NCBI GenBank assembly: GCA_003024785.1
Contig: PUQB01000826.1
Coordinates: forward strand, 26,726 to 90,725
Origin: Selaginella tamariscina
Taxonomy: Eukaryota; Streptophyta; Lycopodiopsida; Selaginellales; Selaginellaceae
DNA: 64,000 nucleotides
Direction of reading: 5' to 3'
This document shows positions 25,401-37,718 of the stretch, piece after piece; the first letter of the stretch is position 1; each line of letters begins with the position of its first letter. Position numbers and translations under genes: made by a program. The notes beneath the pieces are model-generated. The model ran no database searches and was not told where the DNA came from. It was given only the letters and a program-made list of their open reading frames with translations.

Positions 25401-28183
25401 CATTTTAATGGTTAAAGGTTGAGGCACGTCTTTAACCTCTTCCTTCACATCAAACTAAGAATAACACTTGCAACTAAACATGACACAGTCAAACTGGATC
25501 TTAGCTAACAAGTTCTTTTTACAAAGGTTCACATGGAAGGGGTTTTAGGGTTGACATATGTAAACCACGTTCATGGCACCATATATAGGCTAAATGACAC
25601 ACATTATAACACCCAAGGCACACCCTTTGAGGCTGTGTCATGGGTTTAATATCGAAGGGTCAGTATGTTTATGCTTGCACTAGGTGTTCAGCCTTGAACA
25701 TTTACTAAGGGAGGTTAGGTTTTGTAACTGGATGTGCTAGTTAGCACATTTGGCTAAGGGTGTTCTCCTTGGGGTTGTGAACATGTTCATGGGTTAATCA
25801 ACCTAAGTTCATTATAGAGACACTTGCGTGGTCACATGCTTGGAATTTTAACCTTAAGGAGTTTGTTTAGTAGTACACTTGTGCCCACTCATGTCCTTAC
25901 TAAGTACAAACCCTAGGACTATAACCACTCAAATCCTTAAGGGTTAATTGTGGTTCATGATACCCCTTATCGCTAAGTAGGGGTTGTACTTTCGGATGAG
26001 GGTGATTTCTTAAAGGGTAAGTAATAATGTCTTAACTCTGTCACTAAGGGTATATATGAGACATGTTTCCTTGGTGTAAGGCAAAACCCTAAAGTTTACT
26101 TGTGTTATGTTTTGGGGTTGGGGGGATAGTCATTTATGACTATAAGTTGAAATGCAAAGACATTATATTATGTACACTTAAATTAAAATATATTTTAAAA
26201 TAAAAATTTTAATTTTTAATTAAATATTGGTGATGTTTATTTCGTTTTAAAAACCATATACTTATATTATAATTCACATTTTAGCCCACACACCTATATA
26301 TTTCATTGACCTAGTACTTATTGTTACAATATATGAAATTCTCATTCTGTTTATAAATTCATTATTGCATAAACAATGACACATTTAAGAAATATTCACG
26401 CTTGTTTTATGTATATATTTTATGTGTGAGAGAGAAAAACACATTCAGTATTTGTTGTTTATTTAACATAAAATAAATAACATAATTAATAAAGACTAAT
26501 GTAATTCATAAATTTAAATTTTGATCGACTTTGATACAATTCTCTCTTTAATTACGGCATGTCAAATGATTATATGATTTACATAATTGTAAAAATTTGT
26601 TAATGTTGCTGAAATATAAAGACAATTCACGTTATATATATATGAATAATCTTTATTGTTTGTTCACATTTTAATTATGTAGATAGACCATTGAAATCAC
26701 ATTGATTGAGTTATTTATTGGTTTGTTAAACATTAATAATATGTATAGTACGAATAAAACTCTCTGAACAAAATTAAACATAAATTGTGTTTTTCATTAT
26801 TTCTTCATCAATTATTAATTTAATTTCTTCTTTTTACTAAGGAAAACATATTTTTTTATCATTAATGACATAAACATGTGTGTATATAATAGGTCCACAA
26901 ATATTTTAATATATGTATGTCTCTATGTATATATATTGTGTGTCTATATCTTAATATATGTAATTATTTAATATTAAATGTTGGTATATAAACTACACAT
27001 ACAAATGTATACATTTCATTTTTAAATGATATTGTATGTATGCTTTATTTGTATTACATTATACATTTCATTTATAACAATTAGTAATTTCATTTGTATA
27101 CATTTCATTTTTAACATTTATAATTTGATTTATATACATATCATTGTTATAAATGAAATATACATACATACATTACATACATTTTAAGGAATGAATATAT
27201 GTATACATAGAGATATATACGAAAAGAGAAATGTATATTTGATTTACATTAGGAAAGTAAAAATAAAGTAACATTTATGCATGTAATGTATATAGCACAT
27301 TGATGGATAAGGGTTTTTGGTCCATATACTATTAAATTAAAGAAAAGAAAAGTTAATCATTATTATACTTTTGTAGTTGGTATCATGAAAATATTATTAT
27401 TATCATAAAAAATATTTAAATAGATATATAATTAATTTAATCAATGATTTAAATATTTAAATAAATTTTAGTTTAAAAGAACATGGGTTATTTCATGTTC
27501 ATGTAAAATACTCAAATGTTCAACACAAACTAAAAATGGAAAAAAAAAAAATTTCAAATCTACATATAAATACAATAAATACCTAAGTCAATCTAAATAT
27601 ATTCTTAGTATGCTATAATTATATTATTGTTAAACCCATAGTCTTCCTTATGTATATTTTTCTTATTTTAAAGGAATTTTAATCTTTTAATTTATTCATT
27701 AAGACATGAGTTAAAACAATAAGGATTTTTTGATCTTTAAAATTTATCGATTAAACATGAGTTAAAACAAGGTTAAAGACATGAGGATTATAGTTTAATA
27801 TGTTCTTAAGAATGAATTTTGTTTTAAGCTTGTGCTGCCAATAAGAATTGTTATTAACGAGTTTATCGAATTTATAAATCAATCGGTTAAAACAAGCATG
27901 ATCAAACTTAAATAAACTCATATTTATAAAAATTATAGTTGTTCTCATAGTAATCATATACATAATTAATGTATCCAAATATATGATTAATTTACGGGAT
28001 TAGGTTTGATTTGATTATGAATCTCAAAACAATGCTCCCAGAAAGCGACACTCGGGGTGATATCCGATATGAGATACATTGCATTCGTACGCATGTTTAG
28101 GTCAACATCAAAAAACAAATTTTAAAAAATTACAGAGGATTAGGGCAACTTCATCTGCCCTAATTTAGGCAGGGAAGAAGAAA
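19421..28183. other. Long gene-free AT-rich region with dispersed repeats
   Basis: No coding exon is supported in nearly 8.8 kb. It holds GT/CA-rich patches (19830-20160), AT microsatellites (20905-20925, 23100-23145, 23335-23400), and a block at about 24000-26150 with higher GC and many telomere-like words (accctaa, ttaaggg). A repeat at about 26840-27180 has a second copy at 45492-45995. No transposase, polymerase or LTR could be read, so the origin of most of the region is unknown. Confidence 0.5.
26840..27180. repeat. Dispersed AT-rich repeat, uninterrupted copy
   Basis: This segment is highly similar to 45492-45995, sharing words such as aataggtccacaa, tgtgtctatatcttaat and attatacatttcattt in the same order and strand. 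Here the block tttcatttttaacatttata is continuous. In the other copy it is split by a transposase fragment, so this copy shows the pre-insertion state. Confidence 0.85.
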
Positions 28184-28632
28184 ATGTGTCGTGGTATCAC
28201 GTCGGATAGCTTTGGCCATGGCGTTGGTTACGGCGGCTCTGCTTCTGCCACGGAATGGATCTCTGAAGAACATCCGGAATGGTTTGAGGATCATGAATTC
28301 GTCGGCGACAAAGAAAAGGAAGTGCTAGATCTCGATTATCTGCTGAAGGATGACAAGGTGCGTGTATGAAGCATAGCGTTTGCTTGTATATTGTAGCATA
28401 GAACCTAGATTATACGGTGTGTACATTACATTGAGAATAAACGTTTATGATGACATTTTTCGTGTATAAAACCTATGTATAGTGTGTGTATACTTACAAG
28501 GTGAAGGCCTATTTACATGCTATATAGAGAGAGGAGAATATTGACATTTTTAGTGTACATAGAAGTATTGAACCTAGTGTATATACAGAATTTTCATGTA
28601 CATAGGCACACACACACACACACAATATATAT

Positions 28633-28689
<57 letters not shown>

Positions 28690-30262
28690 CTTAGGATGTG
28701 GTAATTACAGGTCTGTGATGATATTTTCAATAATTGGTCTGCTTGGGAATCGTGGGTTCAAGATGGGCACAATACCCCCGATTTGCAGAGTGCGTCAAGT
28801 GTTTTTTCAAGTGTTCTTTCAAGTGAATTCAAGCTGGATTCGCCTGATAATGCTGTTGATAGCAAGAACAGACATGGTTAGTGAATATACATACATACTA
28901 TACACACACATAAATATATAACTATAGATATGCTTGTTTTACAGAAATGGAGATATCTGAGGCAGACCAACATGAAGTAAAACCTTCTGGTAAGTGTTAT
29001 GATACATTTTATTGCTTAATTGGTTTACCAATTCCTGGTTTATTTTTCCTCAGGTGTGACTGAAGTTTTGAAACCTTGTGAGTCATTTGGTGAGTGTTTA
29101 TTAGTTTCTTTTGATTATATGGTATAGTACAGAATACATACGTACATACATACATGTATATATGAATGATGCATATAATGATTATTTACTGACATCTAGA
29201 GCCCACTATGTTGTAATTAAAGAAAAACAAATATCAAACTATAAAGAATTCGTCTTAGGTCTAAATCAATAGCACTTTTAGTTAATGTAATCTTTATATC
29301 CGATCTTATCACATCTTACAAAACTTAGTGTCAAATCATAACAACATATAGTGGACTCCAGATATCACTCTATATGATTTATTTACACTACTCTCTCTCT
29401 CTCTATAATGTATTCGTAAACAAGTGTGTGTGTTTGTGTGTGTGTGTGTACATGCACACTTGGTTATATTATACTTAGCTCACAACTTAGCGTGTGTGTC
29501 ATGAGAGGAAAATGCGGAGTAAATATAAGCTTGATACTTATCTGCTATTACAGGAGTCAAACACTACCGAGGAGTGCGTCAGCGACCATCCGGAAAATGG
29601 GCGGCTGAGATTCGCGATCCGCATCAGGGTGTGCGTCTGTGGCTTGGATCATTTGACACTGCAGAGAAGGCAGCGTTAGCGTATGATGCCGAAGCAAAAC
29701 GTATCAAAGGTAGCAAAGCAAAGTTAAACTTTAAGGAGGGATCTATGGAGCAGATTAATATTTCCAAGCCCCGTAAACGCCCCGTTAAGCCCCTAAATGA
29801 TCAGGTGAGTTATTACATTTTACACTAATATTCCAATTTAATTATGATTATATTCTATAATGAAAATAAAATACATGCTAAAATGTATATATATATTTAC
29901 GTATATATGTATGCAATACACATACTTATATAATACTAGTTTATGTCTTTATGCATGTTACAATGGATAAGCTATGTAAACCTCATATTACACCTTGATG
30001 TTCAGGTGTCTTATAAGAACACGAAGAAGAAGGGGGCCCTCAAGGTGCAGCAGAGTGTTGAAAGAAGCCCGCACGGAAGATGCCCGTGCCAAACCTCATA
30101 AGCAGCCTGCTGGAGACCATGGGACTGCGTGATAAGGTGGACATAAAGTCTTCACTCCAGGATAAGCTTCTTCAGTTCCTGCTGGACGAGCTGCTTAACC
30201 AGGAGAATGCACCTGAAGGAAATGCTACTCCCTGCTCCTGCTTAACATGCTGGCAGGTCTAA
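28184..30262 (+). CDS. AP2/ERF transcription factor, group VII-like, with Met-Cys N-terminus
   Basis: Six exons: 28184-28357, 28711-28876, 28945-28989, 29054-29089, 29554-29804, 30006-30262. The protein starts MCRGITSD; Met-Cys is the hallmark of group VII ERFs, whose exposed Cys2 is oxidised and marks the protein for the Arg N-degron pathway when oxygen is present. The AP2 domain in exon 5 begins [17 protein letters not shown] and continues [16 protein letters not shown] and [17 protein letters not shown]; the last part is typical of group VII. ERF-type residues (Ala and Asp at the DNA-contact positions, KWAAEIRD) support GCC-box binding in the nucleus. Exon 6 changes frame near 30059-30065, probably one lost A; the other frame then gives a Leu-rich tail ([27 protein letters not shown]) ending at 30262. 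The consensus MCGGAI is not exact, so group VII is likely but not certain. Confidence 0.85.
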
Positions 30263-30680
30263 TGTGTGTGTGGTAGCTGAATGTATGTGTGCAACTGATA
30301 TGTGTCTGGTACTTGTTGTTGTGTGTTTGTGTGTCAAGTGCGTTTGTGTGTCGAACTTAGAATAATGAGCTTAAAGCTAACCTGTTGTGTACTCTTATCT
30401 GTGCTTGTAATATAACTTTGGTGGTGTGCTTTTGCTGTTGTGTGTGTGTGTGTTTGGAGAGAGAGAGAGAGAGCTGACCTGTGTACTCTTGTTCGGCCTT
30501 ACAATGTTCTGTGTGCCCAAGAGAAACGCTACCCCTGCTCCTACTTAACTTGTTGGCATGCTGGTAATTTAAGTTATGTGTTATGGTTACCAACTTGTGT
30601 TTTGTGTGTTAAGTGCGTTTGTCTGTATGTGATAGCTTTACTTAAAGCTCATTGGTTGTACTTTCTTGTAATATAATGGT

Positions 30681-30753
<73 letters not shown>

Positions 30754-30813
30754 CTTTGAATGATGAGCTTAAAGCTGACTTGTGCATTTCCTCTTGGGCT
30801 TGTAGCGTGGACC

Positions 30814-30849
<36 letters not shown>

Positions 30850-30880
30850 GAGAGAAGGAGAGTAATGAGAATTATTCTCA
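30263..30880. repeat. Repeated 3' flanking units with GT and GA microsatellites
   Basis: At least three loosely repeated units follow the ERF stop. Each has an aatgagcttaaagct-like word or aaagct, then a cttgtaatat-like or cttgtag word, then a GT tract, mostly running into a GA tract (30437-30471, 30680-30747, 30812-30860). The unit is about 150-200 bp. A gene function is not apparent; it is probably a microsatellite-driven duplication of the gene's 3' flank. Confidence 0.6.
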
Positions 30881-33316
30881 AATAAGGGAAATGTAAGATC
30901 TATATTACAAAAATATAAGACTTTAGAGATTTTTACTGTGTGAGATATATACAAAATTATTTAAAAATTTAAATTCTCAGAAAAAAAAAAGTTAACTGGA
31001 AAAATATGTTAAATGCAAAGGTTAATTTAAAGGATATATATCATATTAAATTCTAAAATATGAATATATGTGATGTAACAAAATTAAAAACCAATATATT
31101 TACAATATATAATTAACTTTTAATTTATATCTTTCAAATACATTTAAAATTAATTAAAAAAATGAAGTTAATCAATTATGAGTATTTAGCTTAACATTTA
31201 TCGAAATCATTAAGTTTAATAACATGTATGTGTATTACCAGTATGTATATATACTCACCTGTACAGCAGGGATTCGTATGAACTCTGTACTCAGATCTCT
31301 CTCTACACACACACGCACGCATGCACGCACGCACATAATTTCTGAACAATTCAACTCGTGAACTCCCTCGAATAACCTGTATACGCCTTCACGAATTGAG
31401 GGGAAATCGAAGAAAGAAAAGATTGTGTATATGCTAATGGATGCCAAGAGTACAGAGAAGAGCATATACACAGACTAATGGAGGCCGTACACACTATGAG
31501 CGTGTATGAAAGGAACCGTATGCAAAGAGAATATACACATGTCTAATGGAGGCCGTACACACTATATATATAATATACACGCACATGGAGAATATTGCGG
31601 CAGTAGAAATGGCGGCCAGTCGCAATCAAAGGTAAAGCATTTTCGGGTCTAGGGTTTTAGGACACGTCATTAAACATTTGTCTTAGTATATATATATATA
31701 TTAAATTAAATGTATTTAGAGTGTTCTTCATAGGTTTTTTAATATTTATAATTAATTTATAAAATTATTATTTTAATTATAATATTTATTAATTGCTTTT
31801 ATGTATTTATAAACATGTGTATATATTACTTATAGTTTAAATACTTTGTATTAATAAACAATAGTGTACATCAGTGATATATGCAGTAGTATGAAAATGC
31901 TACGGATTAGTAATTAAATTAGATTAATAATTAATAAATTAATAATTAAATTAGTAATTAAACATTTCTGTAGCATTTTTTGATTACGGATTTAATCACT
32001 GAGTACGTACATATGCATATGTGTATATAAATAAATAAATATATATATATATATATATCTTATTTAGCTTTGTTATATTTTCTTTGTTGTAACTTATATC
32101 AAACATTTTAATTTTGAGTATGCATATTATTTAAAAAGTAAAATATAAGCTAATCTTAGCTATTGATTTAGATTCTCTCTATGTATATTACATATATATT
32201 ATATAATATCGTATGTATATGCATCAGTAGTAATTTAGTAAAAAATAAGTAATATATTCTAATTTTTAATCTTATGGTTATTTTTTTCAATTAAAAAAGA
32301 TTATAATTTTTTATTTTAAACTAAATATTATATTAAATATATTATATTTTATTAAAATCATATTGCTGATTTTTGAATTAAGTTCATAAATTATAAGTTT
32401 TAATTTTAAAATTAACAGTAAACTTTAAACTTAAATACCCACTTATTTAAACAATAAAAATTAAAAATATCAAGATTTCTAAATTTCTTTTTTAAATTTA
32501 AAAATGATAATAATATTGTTAATAGTGTATTAGATTATGATAAATTCATCGATTTTTTCCTAATGTTTATATAATGATATTGTTTTTCCTGATGTTTATC
32601 TAATGATATAGTATTTCATTAATAAACTATTAAGCCATATTAATTATCTTTCAAATAATTACCCAAATTAAATAAGTAATTTAATATTCTTAACATATTC
32701 GAGCATATTTTAAAAATAGTATTCAGATAATACTCAACTTGAACTTAAAGTTTCACACTCAGTGTGAAAGAATTATTGTAAAACTTCATGATTTATATAA
32801 TTTTTAAATTAGAAATAATAATTATTATATTTTTTGTTTATTTTTTTACGTGAGAGGCATACTTAAATTAAGTTTTATATTTTATAATATTAACAAAAAT
32901 TATGTCATAAAACTAAACAATCAAGTTGATTTAATATCATAAGAGAAATATCTCTTTTTTTCACATACACCACGCTTAATGTCTTAGTGTGTGTATATTA
33001 TTACTTATAGTAAATAATGCACAACATAAGCAAATAATATTCTACCTTTTCACCTTTACTAAACAAAGCCCTAAAATTTCCCACTTTGTGGGGTAATAAC
33101 GTTTGAAAGTTTGAAAAACCAATTATGGTATTAAGGGGAAAGTTCAAACTTTCCCTAGTGTATATCCCCCGGATTTCGCTCCCTGAATCGGGTTGCACGA
33201 TCCAATCACATCTATTCCCAGCCATCCAATCAGAATAAGCTGCGCCATAACACAAATCTTAGGTACTCTGATTGGCTAGATTCCCATATATCTCTCTCAA
33301 ATCCCACATCTCTCCC
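30881..33316. other. AT-rich intergenic region; possible orphan first exon at 31587
   Basis: Mostly AT-rich with AT tracts (31687-31700, 32036-32060). Around 31470-31565 the phrase taatggaggccgtacacact occurs twice. At 31587 an ATG opens a short frame, MENIAAVEMAASRNQ, that ends in a good donor (caaag|gtaaag), followed by a telomere-box word (ctagggtttta). It looks like the first exon of a gene, but no downstream exon was found before 33300. The final 300 bp before 33317 are the presumed DREB promoter. Confidence 0.4.
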
Positions 33317-34098
33317 ATGATCAAAATGCGGTTCATCCCAATACCTCCCGGACTTCACTCGATCACACGTTCTTCTAACGTGATAGAGAAATCCACAAAG
33401 AAGAGGACATCTCCAAATGTGCATTCCTTGTCGGATCGGTCCAAGCCACACTTGAAAAGGTCGAGAAAGGGCTGCATGAAGGGCAAAGGGGGCCCGGAGA
33501 ATGCAAGCTGCCAGTACCGCGGCGTCCGGCAGCGTACTTGGGGCAAGTGGGTTGCAGAGATCCGCGAGCCAAAATGTGGAGCTCGGGTCTGGCTTGGTAC
33601 ATTTTCGACTGCAGATGATGCTGCGCGCGCATACGATCGAGCAGCCAAGCTTACTATGGTACATGTGCCAGATTGAACCTCCCGGACGACGATTGCAAAG
33701 AGCAGTCTTCTCAGCGACCCAAGTCACCTCAGATTAAGCGTTTAAAGATGCCGCCGAGAACCACTGGTTACGGTTTCTGCATTCAGGCAAGCTTGCCTCC
33801 TTGCAAGGAATCCAGAGAAGCTACTCATTACCAGGATTCCTGCACTTCTTCTTCTTCAGTTCCACCTTCTGATCAAGGTTCAGAGTGCACACTGTTCGAA
33901 ATTTCAAGTTCGGTGTTCGAGCACGACTACGATTGCTTACTGTGCTGCTCATCGTCCTCTGGGAGTTCGGATCTGGACGACGTACTGGAGTTGTCCGGTT
34001 GCGAGCCAGTTATTGACCAGGAGCTTCCCGCTCTTCCTGAGGATGTTCTTAACTGTTCTTCTGAAGATATGGAGGACCTGTGGGAAGCTTTGTTTTGA
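33317..34098 (+). CDS. DREB2-like AP2/ERF transcription factor
   Basis: Single-exon gene, typical of DREBs. A basic region with KKRTSP and [16 protein letters not shown] precedes the AP2 domain (about residues 74-130): [16 protein letters not shown], then [14 protein letters not shown] and [12 protein letters not shown]. Val and Glu at positions 14 and 19 of the domain mark the DREB class, and the KGKGGPEN lead-in marks the A-2 (DREB2) group, which binds DRE/CRT elements in drought and heat responses. A base is missing near 33652, so the domain end ([12 protein letters not shown]) lies in the next frame, which stays open to 34098. The C-terminus is acidic and Ser-rich and ends [11 protein letters not shown], a likely activation region. 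Nothing nearby suggests a shared operon-like function. Confidence 0.87.
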
Positions 34099-34353
34099 TT
34101 TATTTTTAATTCTTATATATGTATATTTAATAAGACTTATTTGTTGTATACTTGTTCAACTGAAGTTAGCATTCAGTTAAGTTAAACTTTCAAGATGTCG
34201 TATTTGACTGACAAAAAAGGTCAACACAAATCTCATGTATGAATTCTCATTGGTTAACGTAAATACGAGTGTGTGTGTGTGGTTCTTGGCATATACGCAA
34301 ACCAGCCTTGTATACGGTGGTGTATACATGCAACTTTCAAATATAATTTGAAT

Positions 34354-35674
34354 ATGGCATGGCGGGAAAGACTGATAAGGAGCAAAATGAGAACCAAAGA
34401 TGTACACGAACTGAAGCAGGTGCAGAATGAGGTCCTGAATGGTGCCATCCCCGAGGAAGAGAGGTACTTATCCAATCTCATTATGGAAATGTACGGCAAG
34501 TCTGGACACGCAGGGGAATCCAGGACAGTGTTCGACAACCTCGTCACCAGAAACAGGTACTCGTGGAACACGCTCCTTCACGCGTACGCCAGCAACGGGA
34601 ACGCGAGGGAGGCAGTGATGGTCTTCAGTAAAATGCCGGTGAGGGACACATTCGCTTGGAACTCAATGATTTGTGCATATCTACATTGTGGGCATCTCGC
34701 CGGAGCCGAGGACGTGCTACGGAAAATGCCTCAACCCAACGAGGTCTCGTACAACCAAGTTATCAAAGCGTTTTCCGATGTCGGGGATATCCCAAAATCC
34801 AAACTGGTCTTCGAGGGAGCTTCTTGTAAAACGCTATCTCCTGGACTAGCATGCTCGCAGCATACGTGGAAAACAGGCAACTAGAAGACGCCAGAGTCTT
34901 GTTCTCGAGGATGCCTTGTACGGATTCTGTCTGCTGCAGTGTGATGATTCAAGCGTACGGGATATCTCGGAGAGCACAGGAAGCAAAGGAGACTTTCGAT
35001 GCAATGCCGTACAAGGATGTCATCTCCTGGACGAGCTTGTTGGTGGCATTTGCCGACAACCGGCATATCCAACTTGCTACGGAAACGTTCCGGAGGATGG
35101 CGGTGTATAACACCGTCTCCTCCACTGCTGTGTTCAGTACCCTTGCCCGGGCGGTTATACCACGCAAGCTTGGGATGTCTTCTGGGTGTTGCCCGAGAGG
35201 GATACCGCGGCATGGAATGCAATGGTTACTGCATATGCTCGTCTAGGACATGAGTGGTGCCTCGAGCTTCTGAAGCTTATGTTCCTTGAAGGTGTTACTC
35301 CTAACCATGTCACGTACGCTAGTGTGTTCTCCTCGTGTAGTCATCTTGGACTTGCAGACGTTGTGTGTGTATACTTTCAGGAAATGGTCTCGGACACGGG
35401 TTGCCAGCCGACACAGCAGCACTATTGCTCGGTAATTGATGCACTCGGGCGCGCTGGGAGGATAAACGAGGCTGAAGATCTCATTAGATACATGCCCTTT
35501 GAGGCAGATGATACAGTGTGGACTGCATTACTGGGTGCGTGCAAAGTACATGATGATTTGTTATCAGGTGTCCAAGCTGCATCTCAAGTTATCAACCTAA
35601 GTGGATGTGTTGAGGATTCTGACCCATATGTTGCAGCCTCTGATCTATTCAGAATACAGGCATGCAAGAATTAA
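34354..35674 (+). CDS. Pentatricopeptide repeat (PPR) protein
   Basis: Intronless, as usual for PPR genes, about 440 residues. Repeats run from about residue 40 to the C-terminus, with words such as YLSNLIMEMYGKSG, YSWNTLLHAYASNG, FAWNSMICAYLHCG, VISWTSLLVAFADN, TAAWNAMVTAYARLG and the end block HYCSVIDALGRAGR, MPFEADDTVWTALLGAC. That end block is the P2/L2/S2-E-like layout of PLS-class proteins, which act in organelle RNA editing or processing; there is no DYW domain. An organelle targeting peptide is not obvious at the chosen ATG, and an upstream in-frame start is possible at 34273. Two single-base losses, near 34830 (aaaa) and 35153 (gg), break the frame into three; in both cases one more base of the homopolymer restores continuity. 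RNA target cannot be read. Confidence 0.85.
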
Positions 35675-35689
35675 GTACCCCTAAAACTT

Positions 35690-35744
<55 letters not shown>

Positions 35745-36262
35745 TTCATTATACTTCTGATATAGATATAAGCAAAGGTATGTACTTATTGTTTCTTGAC
35801 ACATATACATGTATTAATATAAATTCTCTTGATGTTCTTAAGATTTAGTTTATACTCTATATATGAATGTGTTTTCAGAAATTTTACTTATATATATATA
35901 TATATATTACAGCTACATATATCACGCCTTAATCTAACATGATTAACTATATTCATTAAGATGTGTTTATATTATGCCGAATATATTGCTGCACCAGATT
36001 GGATATGGACTAAAATCTTCCCTCACCAACCTCGTGGATTCGTCCTTCGGTCCTTAGAATATGACGTGCTGTTTGGTGGCATCTAACAAACTATAATTTA
36101 TATTAAAATTCAAATATAAAAATTATAAATAAATTAATCTTCTTTTAATTTAAAGTTAAGTAAGAAAACTTTGTGTATATTAAATAATCCAATAACCAGA
36201 AGTTTAATTTATCAACAGAGAATGAATACTTACATAGAAAAAACTTAAACCCTAAACCCCTA
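35675..36262. other. Intergenic region with GT/GA microsatellite
   Basis: Between the PPR stop and the 3' end of the minus-strand ARM-repeat gene. A GT tract runs directly into a GA tract at 35691-35742, and an AT tract lies at 35889-35907. The remainder is AT-rich without recognisable features. Confidence 0.6.
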
Positions 36263-37718
36263 TTACATAGGTAAGCTCTTAGAACTGGAGCTGTTACTAA
36301 AACTCTTAACCTTACCACCACTAGTAATCATTCTCTTACTGCTATCAAGATCCATGGAATCCATCCGCGCCCTCCTCACCATTTTCTCCATGTTCCTCTG
36401 GAGGCTCTGTTTAACCATCCAGTTAACTGCGGTCCTCTCTCCTTCTATCCTTGCCCGCTCTGTGTCTCCCTACTGATCATACCCAGAGGGGCAGAAACCG
36501 GCCTCCCATTTCTCTGGAAACGATCCCCTCGGAGGCAATCTAGAATCCTGACAGCCCTCTTCTGTGCGATAGTCGTACCAAGTAAGGCGACCTCTAAAAG
36601 AACCGCAACTGCCCCGGAGGTGACCATGACCTGTCTGGACTCCCAGCTATGGTGGCTTACCACCATCAGCACGTATAGAGCCCGCTCTTGACACCTAGAA
36701 TATTCCACTGCAGGAGAATATTCCCCTTCTGAGGAGGAAGAAGAGGTGCGAGAGGACGACGACGAGGAATCGAGATGGGCTGTGTATGTTTTCAATGCTG
36801 TGAGGAAATTATCGACTGTCTTTTGGGAATGGAAGGACTTCCTGGCATGCTCCGAGCGTTCTACTAGATGACCAAGTACGGCGAGTATCTTCTCCGCACT
36901 AGCTGTGTCCCCAAGGAGAGTAAGTGTAACAGGACTTCGTGAGCTCGCTGCTCGGCTAGGAGACCCACATTTTCTGTACAGATGGACAGATTGTACAGCA
37001 CTCTTATGGAGTCCCTGCTTACGATCGAGCTTGTTTCTGCCTGTGAGAGAATGCGAGCTATGCAGGGGATTGCACCTGATCGACCCACAACCGGCTTGTT
37101 CAAATCAAGCGCAGAGAGTGAGAGAAGAGCTGCTATACTGCCTTCGATCAGATCCATTCCGCTAGTGCTGCTTGAGAGTATCCCCACGATTATGGGAAGT
37201 ACGCCTGCATTCACTATCCATTCTTTGTTCCTGCAGAACCTCGAAAGATTTTATACAGTAATACAGAGCAGCTCATTACCTGTTGTTGCCAATCGCTAAG
37301 TTCAGCAGAGCCAGGAGTGACGAAATCTGGGACTTCACTGCAGCTGATTCCGACTGCAGCACAGAGACTAACAAAGGGATCGCGCCTAACTCGGCGAATT
37401 CTATCCTGAACGCTGCAGTCTCTCTTGTAAGCTTCCTGATCAGCGATGCAGCTCTCTCTTTCTGATCTGTATTACCGAACCGAAGCTGCTTAACTACCCA
37501 CTTGAAATCTAAGCTGTCTGCGTCCTTCTTAATCACTCTCTGCTCTGCGTGTTCTTCTGCAGTTCCCACCTGTTCTTGGTTCTCTGCAGATCCAGAAGAA
37601 GGTTTCTAGCCTTCTGCCTGCCTCTTTGTGTGCACTTGAACGCCTCAAGAAACGAAGAGAAAATGCCTGCGATTCCTCTGTGCGATCTTGGCGAGGAGAC
37701 ACTCCCCATGACCGCCAT
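36263..37718 (-). CDS. ARM-repeat protein (plant armadillo-repeat family, U-box-protein-like ARM domain)
   Basis: Two exons (37280-37718 and 36263-37230) around a 49-bp intron. ATG at 37718 (MAVMGSVSSP). The N-terminus has a helical region, then KWVVKQLRFGN, KERAASLIRKL, ELGAIPLLVSVLQ, NAGVLPIIVGILSS, IPCIARILSQ and VTSGAVAVLLEV, which are ARM repeats. A Ser-rich segment (SSSSSSRTSSSSSEG) separates the last repeats. The end reads LGTTIAQKRAVRILDCLR, then VKQSLQRNMEKMVRRARM, a tail shared by a family of plant ARM proteins of unknown function (At4g31890/At2g25130 type). No U-box is present. Single-base losses near 37563 and 36909-36912 and a further break near 36460 split the frame. A role as a protein-interaction scaffold is inference. 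Confidence 0.8.

Noticed and set aside
30642..30954. Open frames of Thr-His or Ser-Leu repeats downstream of the ERF gene
   Set aside because: Microsatellite translations only.
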